Shown in pieces: positions 19,477-29,179 of a DNA stretch of 64,000 nucleotides. The position numbers and the translations under genes are program-made. The notes under the pieces were generated by a model. That model worked only from the letters and a program-made list of their open reading frames with translations, was not told where the DNA came from and did no database searches. The stretch is from Candidatus Planktophila sulfonica (GTDB lineage: Bacteria; Actinomycetota; Actinomycetes; Nanopelagicales; Nanopelagicaceae): positions 806,001 through 870,000 of the forward strand of contig NZ_CP016773.1 in assembly GCF_002288065.1 (NCBI RefSeq). Direction: 5' to 3'. How positions within the stretch are numbered: the first letter of the stretch is position 1; each line of letters starts with the position of its first letter.

Positions 19477-20683
19477 CCTTAGTGGGTACGAATTTCGCAA
19501 CAGATTCGATGTGATGCGTCATGGGAAAGAGATCAAAAGCCCGCATGGATTCGAGTTGGTAGCCGGCATCGCGTAGATATCCGGTATCTCGGGCAAGCGC
19601 CGCAGGGTCACATGCGACATAGACGATTGCTCGCGGCTTTAACTGCGCGCAATGCGCGATGACATCTTTGCCCGCGCCTTCACGTGGTGGGTCGAGAACG
19701 ATGACATCTGCAGACGAGAAGCGGGTAATCAACCGTGCAACATCGCCTGTGTAGATATTGACGTTGTTCTTGCCCTCAAAGTTTCGGGCCGCGTCCGCTG
19801 TTGCGCTCTTGCTTCCCTCGACAATATCGACGGAACCCGATTCACCGATATGAGTTAAGAAGCTTGCGGCTAAGAGACCGACTCCACCATAAAGATCAAG
19901 AACATGATCTCCTTCGCGCAATTGCGCGTATTGCAGAACGGCCTCTGTTAGTACACGTGGAGCGTCTTTATGGCTCTGCCAAAATGATTTCTGGCTGACT
20001 TCAAAGGAATTCTCTCCAACCGTGTAATGAGCTACATCGGGTCCGTCGCTGATTCGAAGCGGAGATTCATCGCGAGAATTGGCAGTAGCGATTGTTCGCT
20101 CACCCGTGTTCGAGATCGAAATTTCAATACGTTGATCACCTTTAGCACCGCGTTGAGCGAGCTCTGAATAACGCATCTCAGGTACAAGAATTCTGCAATC
20201 ATCAACGGGGATAATTTTGTGAGAGCGAGCTTGGTAGAAACCGAGCGCCCCAGCTTTGGTAGTAACGGCTGAGCATCGTGTTCGCCATCCAAGAGGGCCT
20301 GCAACTTCTTCGACTTCTACTTCAATATCCATCTTTGCAATGCGTGAGAACTGTTCCGTAATGACATCGCTCTTCAAGCTGAGTTGGCGTGGAAGAGAAA
20401 TATGCTGGAAATCGCATCCCCCGCATCCATTTCTATGCGCAAAGCGGCATGGTGCGCTGACACGATCTTCTGAAGGTGCGGTGACTTCAATAACGTCGGC
20501 ACGATTAAATGAGGAGCCCGTGCTGGTTATCTCGATTGTGCACTCTTCGCCAGGAATACCGTGGCGGACGAAGATAACGGCGCCTTCGTAGCGAGCGATG
20601 AAGTGTCCCCCGTGGGCGACCTTCTCGATTGTTACCTGAATTTTCTGCCCTACTTCGAGCGTTGTTCTCTTGGTAGATGACAT
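19469..20683 (-). CDS. TRAM-domain class I RNA methyltransferase (RumA/TrmA-like)
   Basis: A 404-residue m5U-type RNA methyltransferase, taking the ATG at 20681-20683. A longer frame runs to 20755 but would cross the divergent trkA promoter. The TRAM domain is at the N-terminus (VGQKIQVTIEKVAHGGHFIARYEG), followed by a Cys cluster CRFAHRNGCGGC that fits the iron-sulfur site of RumA. The SAM site is LDLYGGVGLLAASF and the catalytic Cys lies in YVACDPAALARD. The family methylates U in 23S rRNA or tRNA; the exact target is unknown. The mycobacterial homologue lies beside the same trkA pair. Confidence 0.88.
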   Translation of the reverse strand: MSSTKRTTLEVGQKIQVTIEKVAHGGHFIARYEGAVIFVRHGIPGEECTIEITSTGSSFNRADVIEVTAPSEDRVSAPCRFAHRNGCGGCDFQHISLPRQLSLKSDVITEQFSRIAKMDIEVEVEEVAGPLGWRTRCSAVTTKAGALGFYQARSHKIIPVDDCRILVPEMRYSELAQRGAKGDQRIEISISNTGERTIATANSRDESPLRISDGPDVAHYTVGENSFEVSQKSFWQSHKDAPRVLTEAVLQYAQLREGDHVLDLYGGVGLLAASFLTHIGESGSVDIVEGSKSATADAARNFEGKNNVNIYTGDVARLITRFSSADVIVLDPPREGAGKDVIAHCAQLKPRAIVYVACDPAALARDTGYLRDAGYQLESMRAFDLFPMTHHIESVAKFVPTKVS

Positions 20684-20749
20684 GGAGGCAAGCCTAGTCG
20701 AGATCCGAGTATGAGAGATTTTTGGCGCGACCAGTAGTAGGTTAACCCT

Positions 20750-21409
20750 GTGCATGTTGTCATCATGGGTTGCGGTCGAGTTGGTTCATCTCTTGCTATC
20801 GAACTAGAGGCTGCCGGCCATTCCGTAGCAATTATCGATCAAGCAAAAGAAGCATTCCGCCGATTGGGTCCTGACTTTAAGGGTCGCACAATCGTGGGCG
20901 TTGGTTTCGATAGAGATACTCTCCTTGAGGCAGGTATCGAAGGTGCTCAAGCATTTGCCGCAGTAAGTAATGGCGATAACTCAAATATTTTGGCTGCACG
21001 TGTGGCGCGCGAAAGTTATGGCGTAACCAATGTTGTGGCCCGTATTTACGATCCAGGTCGCGCGGAAATTTATCAGCGCCTTGGCATCCCAACAGTTGCA
21101 ACAGTTATCTGGGCAACAGATCAGATTTTGCGTCGTATCGCACCAGAAGGTGCTCGTTCTGAATGGCGCGATGCAACCGGAACCGTTCAGCTTCTAGAAG
21201 TTCATCCTCATCTCGATTGGTATGGACGTCCAATCTCAGAGCTCGAATCTGCAACGCAGGCACGCGTTGCCTTCCTTACTCGTCTCGGTGAAGGCCTCAT
21301 CCCTGAACCACAAACTGTTCTTCAAGATGGCGATCTTGTTCACATGACTATCCGTGATGATGGCATGGCCGCTGCAGAAGAAGCACTAACGCAAGGACCA
21401 GGTGAATAG
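20750..21409 (+). CDS. trkA: TrkA-family potassium uptake regulator (first of a pair)
   Basis: A 219-residue RCK protein starting at GTG 20750. The N-terminal Rossmann (RCK_N) domain has GCGRVGSSLAIEL and AIIDQ, binding NAD(H) or ATP; the C-terminal TrkA_C domain covers about 140-215. Such proteins gate K+ channels from the cytosol. It corresponds to mycobacterial CeoB, paired with CeoC. No TrkH/KtrB channel subunit is in the window. The gap to the second trkA gene is three bases, so they are co-translated. Confidence 0.9.
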   Translation: MHVVIMGCGRVGSSLAIELEAAGHSVAIIDQAKEAFRRLGPDFKGRTIVGVGFDRDTLLEAGIEGAQAFAAVSNGDNSNILAARVARESYGVTNVVARIYDPGRAEIYQRLGIPTVATVIWATDQILRRIAPEGARSEWRDATGTVQLLEVHPHLDWYGRPISELESATQARVAFLTRLGEGLIPEPQTVLQDGDLVHMTIRDDGMAAAEEALTQGPGE

Positions 21410-21412
21410 TCC

Positions 21413-22072
21413 ATGAGAATCGCTATTGCAGGTGCAGGAAATGTTGGTCGCGCGATTGCCCGTGAACTCCTTGATAACGGACACCAAGTTCTACTTATCG
21501 ACCGTGACCCTAAGGCGCTCAAGATTGATTCTGTCCCAGATGCTGAATGGCTTATGGCCGATGCATGCGAAATTGCATCCCTTGATAACGCTCAGCTCAA
21601 TAAATGCGCCGTCTTAGTTGCTGCAACCGGCGATGACAAAGTTAATTTAGTTGCATCCCTTCTTGGAAAGACTGAATACGGCGTCCCTCGTGTTGTTGCA
21701 CGTATCAACCACCCAAAGAATGAATGGCTCTTTGATCAATCGTGGGGTGTAGACGTTGCTGTATCTACTCCACGCATCATTGCCGCACTTGTAGAAGAAG
21801 CGGTCAGCGTCGGAGATGTTGTACGACTCTTCTCATTCCGCCGCGGTCAAGCAAATCTTGTCGAACTCACCTTGCCTGACTCTTCAACATGTATCGGAAA
21901 GACAGTGGAAGAAGTAACGCTTCCTGATGATGCTTCCCTTGCAGCGATTGTTCGTGATGGCCGCGTTATTGCACCGGCACCAAGCGATGTCTTTATTGCA
22001 GGAGATGAATTGCTATTCGTAGCCTCTGCAACTGCAGAAGATTTGATTAAGGGCTGCTTTATCGCTCAGTAG
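21413..22072 (+). CDS. trkA: TrkA-family potassium uptake regulator (second of a pair)
   Basis: A second 219-residue RCK protein with GAGNVGRAIARELLDNGH and LIDRDP at the N-terminus and a TrkA_C domain from about 140. It is similar in length and layout to the gene before it, suggesting ancient duplication and a hetero-oligomeric gating ring (inference). Its last 14 bases overlap the convergent DUF3159 gene. Confidence 0.9.
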   Translation: MRIAIAGAGNVGRAIARELLDNGHQVLLIDRDPKALKIDSVPDAEWLMADACEIASLDNAQLNKCAVLVAATGDDKVNLVASLLGKTEYGVPRVVARINHPKNEWLFDQSWGVDVAVSTPRIIAALVEEAVSVGDVVRLFSFRRGQANLVELTLPDSSTCIGKTVEEVTLPDDASLAAIVRDGRVIAPAPSDVFIAGDELLFVASATAEDLIKGCFIAQ

Positions 22073-22673
22073 TTCGTTGTGGCGCGTTCTTCAAAATCAG
22101 CCATGATCCATATGCAGTTGCAATAAAGAGTGGATATCCCATAGCTAGATTTACTGTGCCAAGTAGATTGACATTGCCACTCTTGTAAATTGGGTACTGC
22201 ACAGCAATACGAGTAAAGAACATCGCAACCCAGAGCCAGCTCGCCAAGGTATATGCGCGTTTACGTTCAGGATGATTTCTCCATGTGAGGTTTTCACCAA
22301 GAATCGGCCCTAACATCACACCAAGAATCGGCCATCCAGCAAGGTTCGCAATCAGATAAACGGTTCCATAGCCAAGGTTGGTAAGTAACTTTGGAATATA
22401 AAGATCGCTGGCATTGCCTGTTCGGTTGGCAAACCAAGCACAGATCAGCACGCCGATAAATCCGCTGAGAGCATGCTGGATGGTGTCCTTCATCGCCAAT
22501 CGAAGGATAGTCAGAAGGGCTGAAACAGCGATTGAAGCAATAAGCGCTGTCTGCAACTCCTTTGAGATGTTGAAGACAACTAAGAAGATGACCGATGGAA
22601 TTCCAGAATCAATTAGTCCTTTCTTGCCGCCAAATGCTGCAAGAACTTTTTCGCGATCTTCGTGTTGGCTCAT
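22059..22673 (-). CDS. DUF3159 family membrane protein
   Basis: A 204-residue membrane protein of the actinobacterial DUF3159 family. It begins with the typical FGGKKGLIDSGIPSVIFLVVFN and has about five to six hydrophobic helices, with conserved NLTWRNHPERKRAYTLASWLW near 130. Family members sit beside the trkA pair and dut in many Actinobacteria; function is unknown, with a transport or K+-related role suggested only by neighbours. The start overlaps the dut stop by four bases. Confidence 0.85.
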   Translation of the reverse strand: MSQHEDREKVLAAFGGKKGLIDSGIPSVIFLVVFNISKELQTALIASIAVSALLTILRLAMKDTIQHALSGFIGVLICAWFANRTGNASDLYIPKLLTNLGYGTVYLIANLAGWPILGVMLGPILGENLTWRNHPERKRAYTLASWLWVAMFFTRIAVQYPIYKSGNVNLLGTVNLAMGYPLFIATAYGSWLILKNAPQRTTER

Positions 22674-23113
22674 TGACGACCCGTCGATCCAAATCCACCT
22701 GTGCCGCGGCCCGATCCAGGCAATTCATCAACTTCTACAAAGTGTGCGCGTTCTACTTTCTGGAAAACCAACTGTGCAATTCTGTCGCCGCGCTTAAAAG
22801 TGACACTTTCTTTAGGGTCGTGATTAATCATGATGCACTGGAGTTCTCCGCGGTAACCGGCATCAACGGTGCCGGGTGCATTGACCATTGTGACGCCATG
22901 TTTAATTGCTAAACCAGAACGTGGATGAACCAACGCAACATATCCATCAGGAAGTGCGATTGAAATCCCAGTGGGAACGAGTGCGCGCTCCCCCGGAGCC
23001 AAAGTGATGTCGATGCGAGAGACGATATCTGCTCCAGCATCTCCGCCTTTTGAGTATTGAGGCAATGGAAGATCAGGATCGAGCCTCTTAATTAATACTT
23101 GGAATTCGCTCAT
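22670..23113 (-). CDS. dut: dUTP diphosphatase
   Basis: A 147-residue trimeric dUTPase that hydrolyses dUTP to dUMP and pyrophosphate, preventing uracil misincorporation and supplying dUMP for thymidylate. The conserved motifs are present: DAGADIVS, HPRSGLAIKHGV, NAPGTVDAGYRGE (catalytic Asp), the RGDRIAQLVFQ block and the C-terminal flexible GSGRGTGGFGSTG that closes the active site. Length is normal. It overlaps both neighbours by four bases within the thioesterase-dut-DUF3159 operon. Confidence 0.95.
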   Translation of the reverse strand: MSEFQVLIKRLDPDLPLPQYSKGGDAGADIVSRIDITLAPGERALVPTGISIALPDGYVALVHPRSGLAIKHGVTMVNAPGTVDAGYRGELQCIMINHDPKESVTFKRGDRIAQLVFQKVERAHFVEVDELPGSGRGTGGFGSTGRQ

Positions 23114-23694
23114 GGATTGATATCAAACTCTGGATCTACAAAGTTAAGAAGTCCAGGATTCTTGCGCAGAGCTTCCATGTATTCGGCAGGCGCATTTTCA
23201 AGGAAGTGTTTCATCGGAACAATGACGAAAAGTGCTGCGGCACGTACTGCAACTTCCCCTTCAGGGCCTCCGAGTCGCCCTTCAGCTTCGGAATACACCT
23301 TGCGATTTACCTGGCCGGTAATTCGGGCAGTGATATGAAGTTTTGTTCCAATAGGAACAGGCTTTAGAAAATCGGTTTCTAGGCGTGCAGTAACTGCTGG
23401 GGCGCGAAGAAGCCACATAAGTTTTCCAAGAGCTTCATCAAATGCCAGAGATAAGAGCCCACCATGAGCCAAGCCAGGTGCTCCTTGGTGATTTTCTGTG
23501 ACGACAAAATCTGCAGTGATATCTGCGCCTTCTCCGACATGAGCTACAAGATGTAAGCCAGTCGGGTGAAGTTCTCCGCATCCGAAGCAGTGTTTAAAGT
23601 GGGATGGGATCTGGGTTCCAGTTGCCGGCGACATTGGATGTCGAGCAGGAATCTCGGCTCCCTCGGGAGGCGTAGTGCTTGCAACGCGACTCAT
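23110..23694 (-). CDS. PaaI-family hot-dog thioesterase
   Basis: A 194-residue acyl-CoA thioesterase of the PaaI/4HBT fold. After an N-terminal extension with CFGCGELHPTG, the hot-dog core shows ENHQGAPGLAHGGLLSLAFDEALGKLMW (HGG catalytic motif) and TARLETDFLKPVPIGTKLHITA. Substrate is unknown; the family hydrolyses aromatic or medium-chain acyl-CoA. It overlaps dut by four bases, so it is the first gene of that operon. Confidence 0.85.
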   Translation of the reverse strand: MSRVASTTPPEGAEIPARHPMSPATGTQIPSHFKHCFGCGELHPTGLHLVAHVGEGADITADFVVTENHQGAPGLAHGGLLSLAFDEALGKLMWLLRAPAVTARLETDFLKPVPIGTKLHITARITGQVNRKVYSEAEGRLGGPEGEVAVRAAALFVIVPMKHFLENAPAEYMEALRKNPGLLNFVDPEFDINP

Positions 23695-23736
23695 GTATGT
23701 AGATTACTTGATGAATAGAGAGATAACCTAGACCTC

Positions 23737-24189
23737 GTGGCGAAAAGTGAAGTGATATTCAAGGAAGTAATTCGTCCACCATTGTGGCTCTTAGCCTTTA
23801 TCTACTTCATGTTTCTCTCACTTGTTGTCGCCATTTGGGCAGCTCTTGATAATCGATCTGCACTCATTGCTTGGATTTTGGCCACTGTCGCACTCATTGC
23901 TATCGCTCGTTCAGCGCAATCTGAAATAGAGGTTACTGAGAAGGAGCTGCGTATTGGCCGCGCTCATATCGAGTTGAAATATCTTTCAAAAGTTGAGCAC
24001 ATCGATACTCAGCAGATGAGGCTACTTCGGACTCGAGATGCAGATCCGGCAGCTTATCTGGCGATTACCTTCTGGATTTCAACCGGTGTGAAGATCACGT
24101 TACAAGATGAACGTGATCCCACTCCGTATTGGTTGGTAAGTTGTAAGAACGCTAAAGAGCTTACGAGCACTCTTTACAAATTGCTTTAG
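23737..24189 (+). CDS. DUF3093 family membrane protein
   Basis: A 150-residue protein starting at GTG 23737, of the DUF3093 family found next to dut in Actinobacteria. Two hydrophobic helices (about 17-35 and 43-60) are followed by a cytosolic or PH-like domain (EIEVTEKELRIGRAHIELKYLSKVEHID, and IRT-like LRTRDADPAAYLAI). The function is unknown. The final 29 bases overlap the 3' end of the convergent DUF4193 gene. Confidence 0.85.
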   Translation: MAKSEVIFKEVIRPPLWLLAFIYFMFLSLVVAIWAALDNRSALIAWILATVALIAIARSAQSEIEVTEKELRIGRAHIELKYLSKVEHIDTQQMRLLRTRDADPAAYLAITFWISTGVKITLQDERDPTPYWLVSCKNAKELTSTLYKLL

Positions 24190-24457
24190 CGCCTTCGCCC
24201 TTAGCAAGTTGTGTAATGTGATGAATCAAGAAACAACGTGAACAAGTAAATTCATCAACCTGAACTGGAACTACTCGAACAGCTAATTGCTCACCCGATA
24301 GGTCAGCGCCTGGAAGTTCAAGATTCTCTGCAGCTTCTGCCTCATCAACATCGATCTGTCCTGATTGTGCATCAACGCGCTTAGCTTTGAGTTCTTCTAA
24401 CGATTCCTCGTGAAGCTCCTCGTCGGTCTTTCTGGGTGTGTCGTAATCTGTTGCCAC
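24161..24457 (-). CDS. DUF4193 family protein
   Basis: A 98-residue actinobacterial DUF4193 protein, taking GTG 24457 (MATDYDTPRKTDEE), which has a GAGG-like ribosome site upstream; a frame to 24481 adds eight unconserved residues. The middle is acidic. The C-terminus contains the paired FTCSRCFLIHH and ICKECS motifs, a likely zinc knuckle of four Cys. Function is unknown. Its partner position opposite DUF3093 is conserved in the phylum. Confidence 0.86.
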   Translation of the reverse strand: MATDYDTPRKTDEELHEESLEELKAKRVDAQSGQIDVDEAEAAENLELPGADLSGEQLAVRVVPVQVDEFTCSRCFLIHHITQLAKGEGAKAICKECS

Positions 24458-24569
24458 TGCTCTCACCTCGCTTCCGTACATTTCTTATGAGCGGGTCTAA
24501 TTACCCGGCATGCGCGAATAGTGGCGCATTCTTTGCTCTATAGACGATACAACACTCGGCGTGTCGCCT

Positions 24570-26036
24570 TTATTCCTGCTTTGCCGTGGCTATTTCAATC
24601 GCTTTGGCTAATCCACCATCGACATAGGCATGAATTGCGGTGCCTTCTGCAAGATGTTCTTCGCTCAAGATCTCACCTTGTTCATGGATCGCACTTACCA
24701 GGTCTCCGCGGTGATACGGAATGACTGTTGTGATTTCTACGCTGGGATGCGGCAGAGACTTTTCAATGGCGTGAACAAGTCCTTCAACTCCGAATCCAGA
24801 ACGAACTGAGAATGCATAACTATTTGGCTCTTTTCGCAGAATCTCCATAACTACATCGGGGCTGGCGATATCTACCTTGTTGATAGCGATGATTTCAGGG
24901 ACATCTCCCCCACCAATTTCCGTGATGACTTGTCGCACCGCACGAATTTGCTCAAAGGGATCAGGGTGCGAACCATCAACGACATGCACAATCAAGTCTG
25001 CGCCTGAAACTTCTTCGAGAGTTGATTTGAAGGCATCGACCAATTGATGTGGAAGGTGGCGCACAAAACCTACGGTGTCAGAGAGTGTGTAAACGCGACC
25101 ATCTGCGGTCTCAGACTTACGAACAGTCGGATCAAGCGTTGCAAAGAGCGCGTTTTCAACGAGCACACCGGCACCGGTTAAAGCATTGAGTAAGGAAGAT
25201 TTTCCAGCATTGGTATAACCAGCAATAGCAACAGATGGAATATTGAAGCGCTTGCGTTCTTGTCGTTTTGTATCGCGAGATACTTTCATCTCAGCGATTT
25301 CACGACGAAGTTTCGCCATCTTGTCACGAATACGACGGCGATCAGTTTCAATCTTTGTCTCACCAGGTCCGCGACCACCAATACCGGCACCACCTGCAGC
25401 GCGACCACCGACCTGGCGTGAAAGAGAATCTCCCCAACCGCGAAGGCGTGGGAGTAGATATGCAATCTGGGCTAGCTCTACCTGAGCCTTACCTTCTTTA
25501 CTCTTGGCATGCTGGGCAAAAATATCGAGAATCAAGGCAACGCGATCAACAACCTTTACCTTCAACTTATCTTCAAGAGTACGAAGCTGGGCCGGTGAAA
25601 GTTCTCCGTCGCAGACAACGGTGTCAGCGCCCGTTGCAACGACAATCTGTCTGAGTTCAATCAACTTTCCTGAACCAATATATGTTGCCGGATCCGGGCG
25701 ATCGCGACGTTGAATCAACGCTTCTAGAACTTCAGAGCCCGCAGTCTCTGCCAGCGCCTTAAGTTCGGCCATTGAATTCTCAGCCATCTCAGCTGTTCCT
25801 TCGGTCCAGACACCAACAAGTACAACGCGCTCTAACTGTAATTGGCGATATTCAGCTTCAGAGATATCTTGAAGTTCAGTTGAGAAACCTTTGATTCGTC
25901 GAAGCGCATTACGGTCAGAAAGTTCTTGTTGCTCATTCTCCTGAAAATCACTTTCATCGAAATCAAAATCTGAAGCAACTCGTGCGCTCTCGCGCAGGAG
26001 CTCATCGAATAACTTGTCGTAACCGTCGTCAGTCAT
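24570..26036 (-). CDS. hflX: HflX-family ribosome-associated GTPase
   Basis: A 488-residue GTPase that binds 50S/70S ribosomes and can split stalled ribosomes. After an acidic N-terminal extension (about 60 residues) comes the HflX domain (ERVVLVGVWT, DPATYIGSGKLIEL) and the glycine-rich GGRAAGGAGIGGRGPGETKIE linker. The G domain has G1 GYTNAGKSSLL, G3 DTVGFVRHLP and G4 NKVD. Length is normal for actinobacterial HflX. Its ATG overlaps the dapF stop (TAATG). It is the last gene of the miaB-miaA-dapF-hflX run. Confidence 0.94.
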   Translation of the reverse strand: MTDDGYDKLFDELLRESARVASDFDFDESDFQENEQQELSDRNALRRIKGFSTELQDISEAEYRQLQLERVVLVGVWTEGTAEMAENSMAELKALAETAGSEVLEALIQRRDRPDPATYIGSGKLIELRQIVVATGADTVVCDGELSPAQLRTLEDKLKVKVVDRVALILDIFAQHAKSKEGKAQVELAQIAYLLPRLRGWGDSLSRQVGGRAAGGAGIGGRGPGETKIETDRRRIRDKMAKLRREIAEMKVSRDTKRQERKRFNIPSVAIAGYTNAGKSSLLNALTGAGVLVENALFATLDPTVRKSETADGRVYTLSDTVGFVRHLPHQLVDAFKSTLEEVSGADLIVHVVDGSHPDPFEQIRAVRQVITEIGGGDVPEIIAINKVDIASPDVVMEILRKEPNSYAFSVRSGFGVEGLVHAIEKSLPHPSVEITTVIPYHRGDLVSAIHEQGEILSEEHLAEGTAIHAYVDGGLAKAIEIATAKQE

Positions 26037-26842
26037 TACGACAAGTACTTTGTGAGGTCGTGATCTTCGAGGATAACGGCAGGACCTGTAAGGGTTGCAT
26101 TGGAGTGTCCATCAATATCGACGATGAGACGACCACCTGGTGGGTAAATGGTCCAGCGCGACGGGAGCTTTCCATTTGTCTTGAGTGTTGCTGCAAGTGC
26201 GACTGCACATGTGCCGGTTCCACAAGAACGAGTTTCTCCGCTTCCGCGTTCATGAACCCGCATCTTTGCTTCAAAGTTCGGCAAGATTTCTACAAATTCA
26301 ACATTGACGCCTTGAGGATATGACGATGCTGGCGAAACAGCAGGTGCACCAATAAAAGAGCCGATATCGTCCATGGAATCTACAAAGACAACAGCGTGCG
26401 GGTTGCCGACATTGATGTTGTATCCACTCCAGGTATGACCATTATTTGAAACTTCGATTTCTTCCATTTCATCGGTGACATGTCCCATATTTACCGAGAT
26501 ATCGCCGTCACGAGGTACGCGCAGATGTTTGATTCCGGCACGAGTATCAATGGCGAAGATTCCTTCGGGCTGGATATCGCGAGTGACCAGATATTTAGCC
26601 ATCACGCGAATTCCATTGCCACACATCTCTGCAATCGAACCATCGGCATTGCGGTAATCCATAAACCACTTACCGTCGGCCTTAGTAATACGGATAAATC
26701 CATCTGCACCAATTCCCGTACTGCGGTTACAAATAGCAGAAATTTGTGCCTCTGAAATCGTGAATGAATTTTCTGGGTCATAGACCAGCACGAAGTCATT
26801 TTCGGTGCCGTGGCCGTATGTACCGATTACTGGTTTGGTCAT
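26036..26842 (-). CDS. dapF: diaminopimelate epimerase
   Basis: A 268-residue epimerase turning LL- into meso-diaminopimelate for lysine and peptidoglycan. The two catalytic Cys are in AEMCGNGIRV (near 73) and SCGTGTCAVA (near 213), and GTENDFVLV is at the N-terminus. Both halves of the symmetrical fold are present. It lies four bases downstream of miaA and overlaps hflX by one base. Product demand links it to the meso-DAP cell wall attacked by the NlpC/P60 enzyme at 6.3 kb. Confidence 0.95.
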   Translation of the reverse strand: MTKPVIGTYGHGTENDFVLVYDPENSFTISEAQISAICNRSTGIGADGFIRITKADGKWFMDYRNADGSIAEMCGNGIRVMAKYLVTRDIQPEGIFAIDTRAGIKHLRVPRDGDISVNMGHVTDEMEEIEVSNNGHTWSGYNINVGNPHAVVFVDSMDDIGSFIGAPAVSPASSYPQGVNVEFVEILPNFEAKMRVHERGSGETRSCGTGTCAVALAATLKTNGKLPSRWTIYPPGGRLIVDIDGHSNATLTGPAVILEDHDLTKYLS

Positions 26843-26846
26843 GATG

Positions 26847-27749
26847 CTAGGAGTTTATCTTCTGGAGGATAGTTTCGAGACGTGGTTGATGTTGGGCAAC
26901 CCATTGAATACGCGCATCACGTGAGAACCAGGTCTCTTGGCGACGGGCATACTGACGGCTTGCGCGCTTTGTATCTTCCTTGGCTTCGCTTTCACTCATG
27001 GTTCCATCACGCATCGCAATGATTTGGGCATACCCAAGTGCACGTTGAGCTGTGACACCGTCGCGAATACCTTGAGAAATTAGCTGGTCTACTTCATCGA
27101 CAAAACCTGCATCCCACATGCGGTCGACTCGAAGGTCGATTCGCTCGCGCAGATGCTCGCGATCCATGACAAGGCCAAATTGAAGGGCGTCGGGATAGCG
27201 AGAACTATCTTCTCGCGGCAAATTGGCAGTAAATGGTTGACCGGTAATCTCAATAACTTCTAGCGCGCGGATGATGCGTCGTGTATTTGCGCGATCAATC
27301 GCCAAAGCTGCAGCCGGATCCAACTCTTCCAATCGAGAAAAAAGCGCAGCCGATCCAAACTCTTCCACTTCAGCTTCGAGCTTTGCGCGCACGGCAGGAT
27401 CTGTATCTGGAAAATTGAGATCATCGAGAATCGCTTTGATGTACAGGCCAGTGCCTCCGACAATCACAGCATCTTTGCCGCGGGAGTGAATTTCTGTAAT
27501 CGCAGCGCGAGCATGTTCTTGATACCAAGCAACGGTGGAATCTTGATTTACATCGAGAACATCAAGAAGGTGATGCGGGATTCCGCCACGCTCTGCTTCA
27601 GGCAACTTTGCAGTTCCAATATCCATGCCGCGATAGAGCTGCATCGAATCAGCGTTGATAATTTCAGCGCCTAGCTCTTGCGCCACCTCAATTGCGATAT
27701 CGCTCTTGCCTGTGGCAGTAGCCCCACAGATGACAATTACTCGGTTCAC
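26847..27749 (-). CDS. miaA: tRNA dimethylallyltransferase
   Basis: A 300-residue enzyme that adds dimethylallyl to N6 of A37 in tRNAs reading UNN codons. The P-loop is [11 protein letters not shown] (residues 9-19), followed by [18 protein letters not shown] and [15 protein letters not shown]; the [10 protein letters not shown] motif near the C-terminus is conserved. It overlaps miaB by four bases; MiaB then methylthiolates the same base, so both steps are encoded together. Confidence 0.95.
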   Translation of the reverse strand: MNRVIVICGATATGKSDIAIEVAQELGAEIINADSMQLYRGMDIGTAKLPEAERGGIPHHLLDVLDVNQDSTVAWYQEHARAAITEIHSRGKDAVIVGGTGLYIKAILDDLNFPDTDPAVRAKLEAEVEEFGSAALFSRLEELDPAAALAIDRANTRRIIRALEVIEITGQPFTANLPREDSSRYPDALQFGLVMDREHLRERIDLRVDRMWDAGFVDEVDQLISQGIRDGVTAQRALGYAQIIAMRDGTMSESEAKEDTKRASRQYARRQETWFSRDARIQWVAQHQPRLETILQKINS

Positions 27750-29158
27750 TTTCTTACCGTAGGAATTCCGAGGGATGTAGAAGCAGGAGCTGTGCGAGCT
27801 GTATGTGCATCTCCCCCGCGAGTGCGATGAACTGCAACAGCGTCACCAATCAAATAATGGGCAGAGCTTTCAGCAATCTTTACATCGACAAAGTCGCCTG
27901 GGCGAGCATCGGTATCACTACTGAAGTGCACGAGGCGGAAATCTTCAGAGCGACCGGTCATTCGAGATCTCACTTCGTCGCGACGGCCTTCAATTTCAGA
28001 GACCATCACGCGATGAGTTGTACCAATCGCTTCCTCGTTAACGGATTGAGAAATTTTCTGCTGGTGCTCGTGAAGGCGTGTGTATCGCTCTCCCACTACA
28101 TCTTCAGGAATTTGGTTCTCCATTGCACCTGCTGGAGTTCCTGGGCGGATCGAATACTTGTAGGTGTAGGCAGCGGCGAAACGCGCCTTGGTTGCAATAT
28201 CGAGAGTTCCTTGGAAATCTTCTTCAGTTTCTCCAGGGAATCCAACGATAATGTCGGTTGTAATCATCGCGTGAGGCATTGCGGTACGAACGCGATCGAG
28301 AATGCCCAGGTACTTATCGGTGCGGTATGAGCGGCGCATTGTCTGCAAAATTGCATCTGAACCAGATTGCAGAGGCATATGCAGGTGTGGCATCACATTA
28401 GCCGTCTCGGCCATAGCTTCGATGACATCATCAGTGAAATCGCGTGGATGAGGAGACATGAAACGAACGCGCTCAAGTCCATCAATTTTCCCAGCCTCGC
28501 GGAGAAGCTTTGCAAAGGCTCCTCGGTCACCGAACTCAACTCCATAGGCATTCACATTCTGACCAAGCAGAGTAATTTCAATGACGCCTTGATCGACGAG
28601 CGCGCGCATCTCGGTTAGAACTTCGGCGGCAGGTCGATCTTTTTCAACTCCACGAAGGGTTGGAACAATGCAGAAAGTACAGGTGTTATTACAGCCAACA
28701 GAGACCGAGACCCATGAAGTAAAGGCCGAGAAGCGTCGGGCAGGCAGCGTGGATGGGAAGTGCTCAAGCGCTTCAAGGATTTCGAGCTGCGATTCTTCTT
28801 CAATCCGAGCGCGCTCGAGCAGCACTGGCAATGAGCCCACGTTGTGAGTACCAAAGACAACATCTACATAAGGTGCCTTTTTGAGAATGATTGACTGGTC
28901 TTTCTGCGCAAGACAGCCACCAACTGCAATTTGCATCGCTGGGTTCTTCTTCTTGATGGGCGCTAAGAAGCTCAAATTTCCATAGAGTTTATTGTCGGCA
29001 TTTTCACGCACCGCACAGGTATTAAAGACGACGATATCTGCCTGCTGGCCTTCGGGAACTGGAAGATAACCAGCTTCATCCAACAAACCAGCGATACGTT
29101 CGGAATCGTGCACATTCATCTGACACCCGTAGGTCTCAACGAGATATGTGCGCGTCAT
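27746..29158 (-). CDS. miaB: tRNA-2-methylthio-N6-dimethylallyladenosine synthase
   Basis: A 470-residue radical-SAM methylthiotransferase. The UPF0004 domain starts with [14 protein letters not shown] and has further Cys in [11 protein letters not shown] and GGCLAQKD; the SAM cluster is [15 protein letters not shown]; a TRAM domain follows near 375-440. About 25 residues after TRAM are unconserved. It finishes i6A37 to ms2i6A37 after MiaA. The start codon lies 21 bases from the stop of the acyl-ACP desaturase. Confidence 0.95.
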   Translation of the reverse strand: MTRTYLVETYGCQMNVHDSERIAGLLDEAGYLPVPEGQQADIVVFNTCAVRENADNKLYGNLSFLAPIKKKNPAMQIAVGGCLAQKDQSIILKKAPYVDVVFGTHNVGSLPVLLERARIEEESQLEILEALEHFPSTLPARRFSAFTSWVSVSVGCNNTCTFCIVPTLRGVEKDRPAAEVLTEMRALVDQGVIEITLLGQNVNAYGVEFGDRGAFAKLLREAGKIDGLERVRFMSPHPRDFTDDVIEAMAETANVMPHLHMPLQSGSDAILQTMRRSYRTDKYLGILDRVRTAMPHAMITTDIIVGFPGETEEDFQGTLDIATKARFAAAYTYKYSIRPGTPAGAMENQIPEDVVGERYTRLHEHQQKISQSVNEEAIGTTHRVMVSEIEGRRDEVRSRMTGRSEDFRLVHFSSDTDARPGDFVDVKIAESSAHYLIGDAVAVHRTRGGDAHTARTAPASTSLGIPTVRK

Positions 29159-29179
29159 GGCGCCTATCTTATTTGAGCT

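Noticed and set aside
24510-24529. ATGCGC/GCGCAT inverted repeat after hflX as terminator
   Set aside because: Only six base pairs with an eight-base loop and no T-run.
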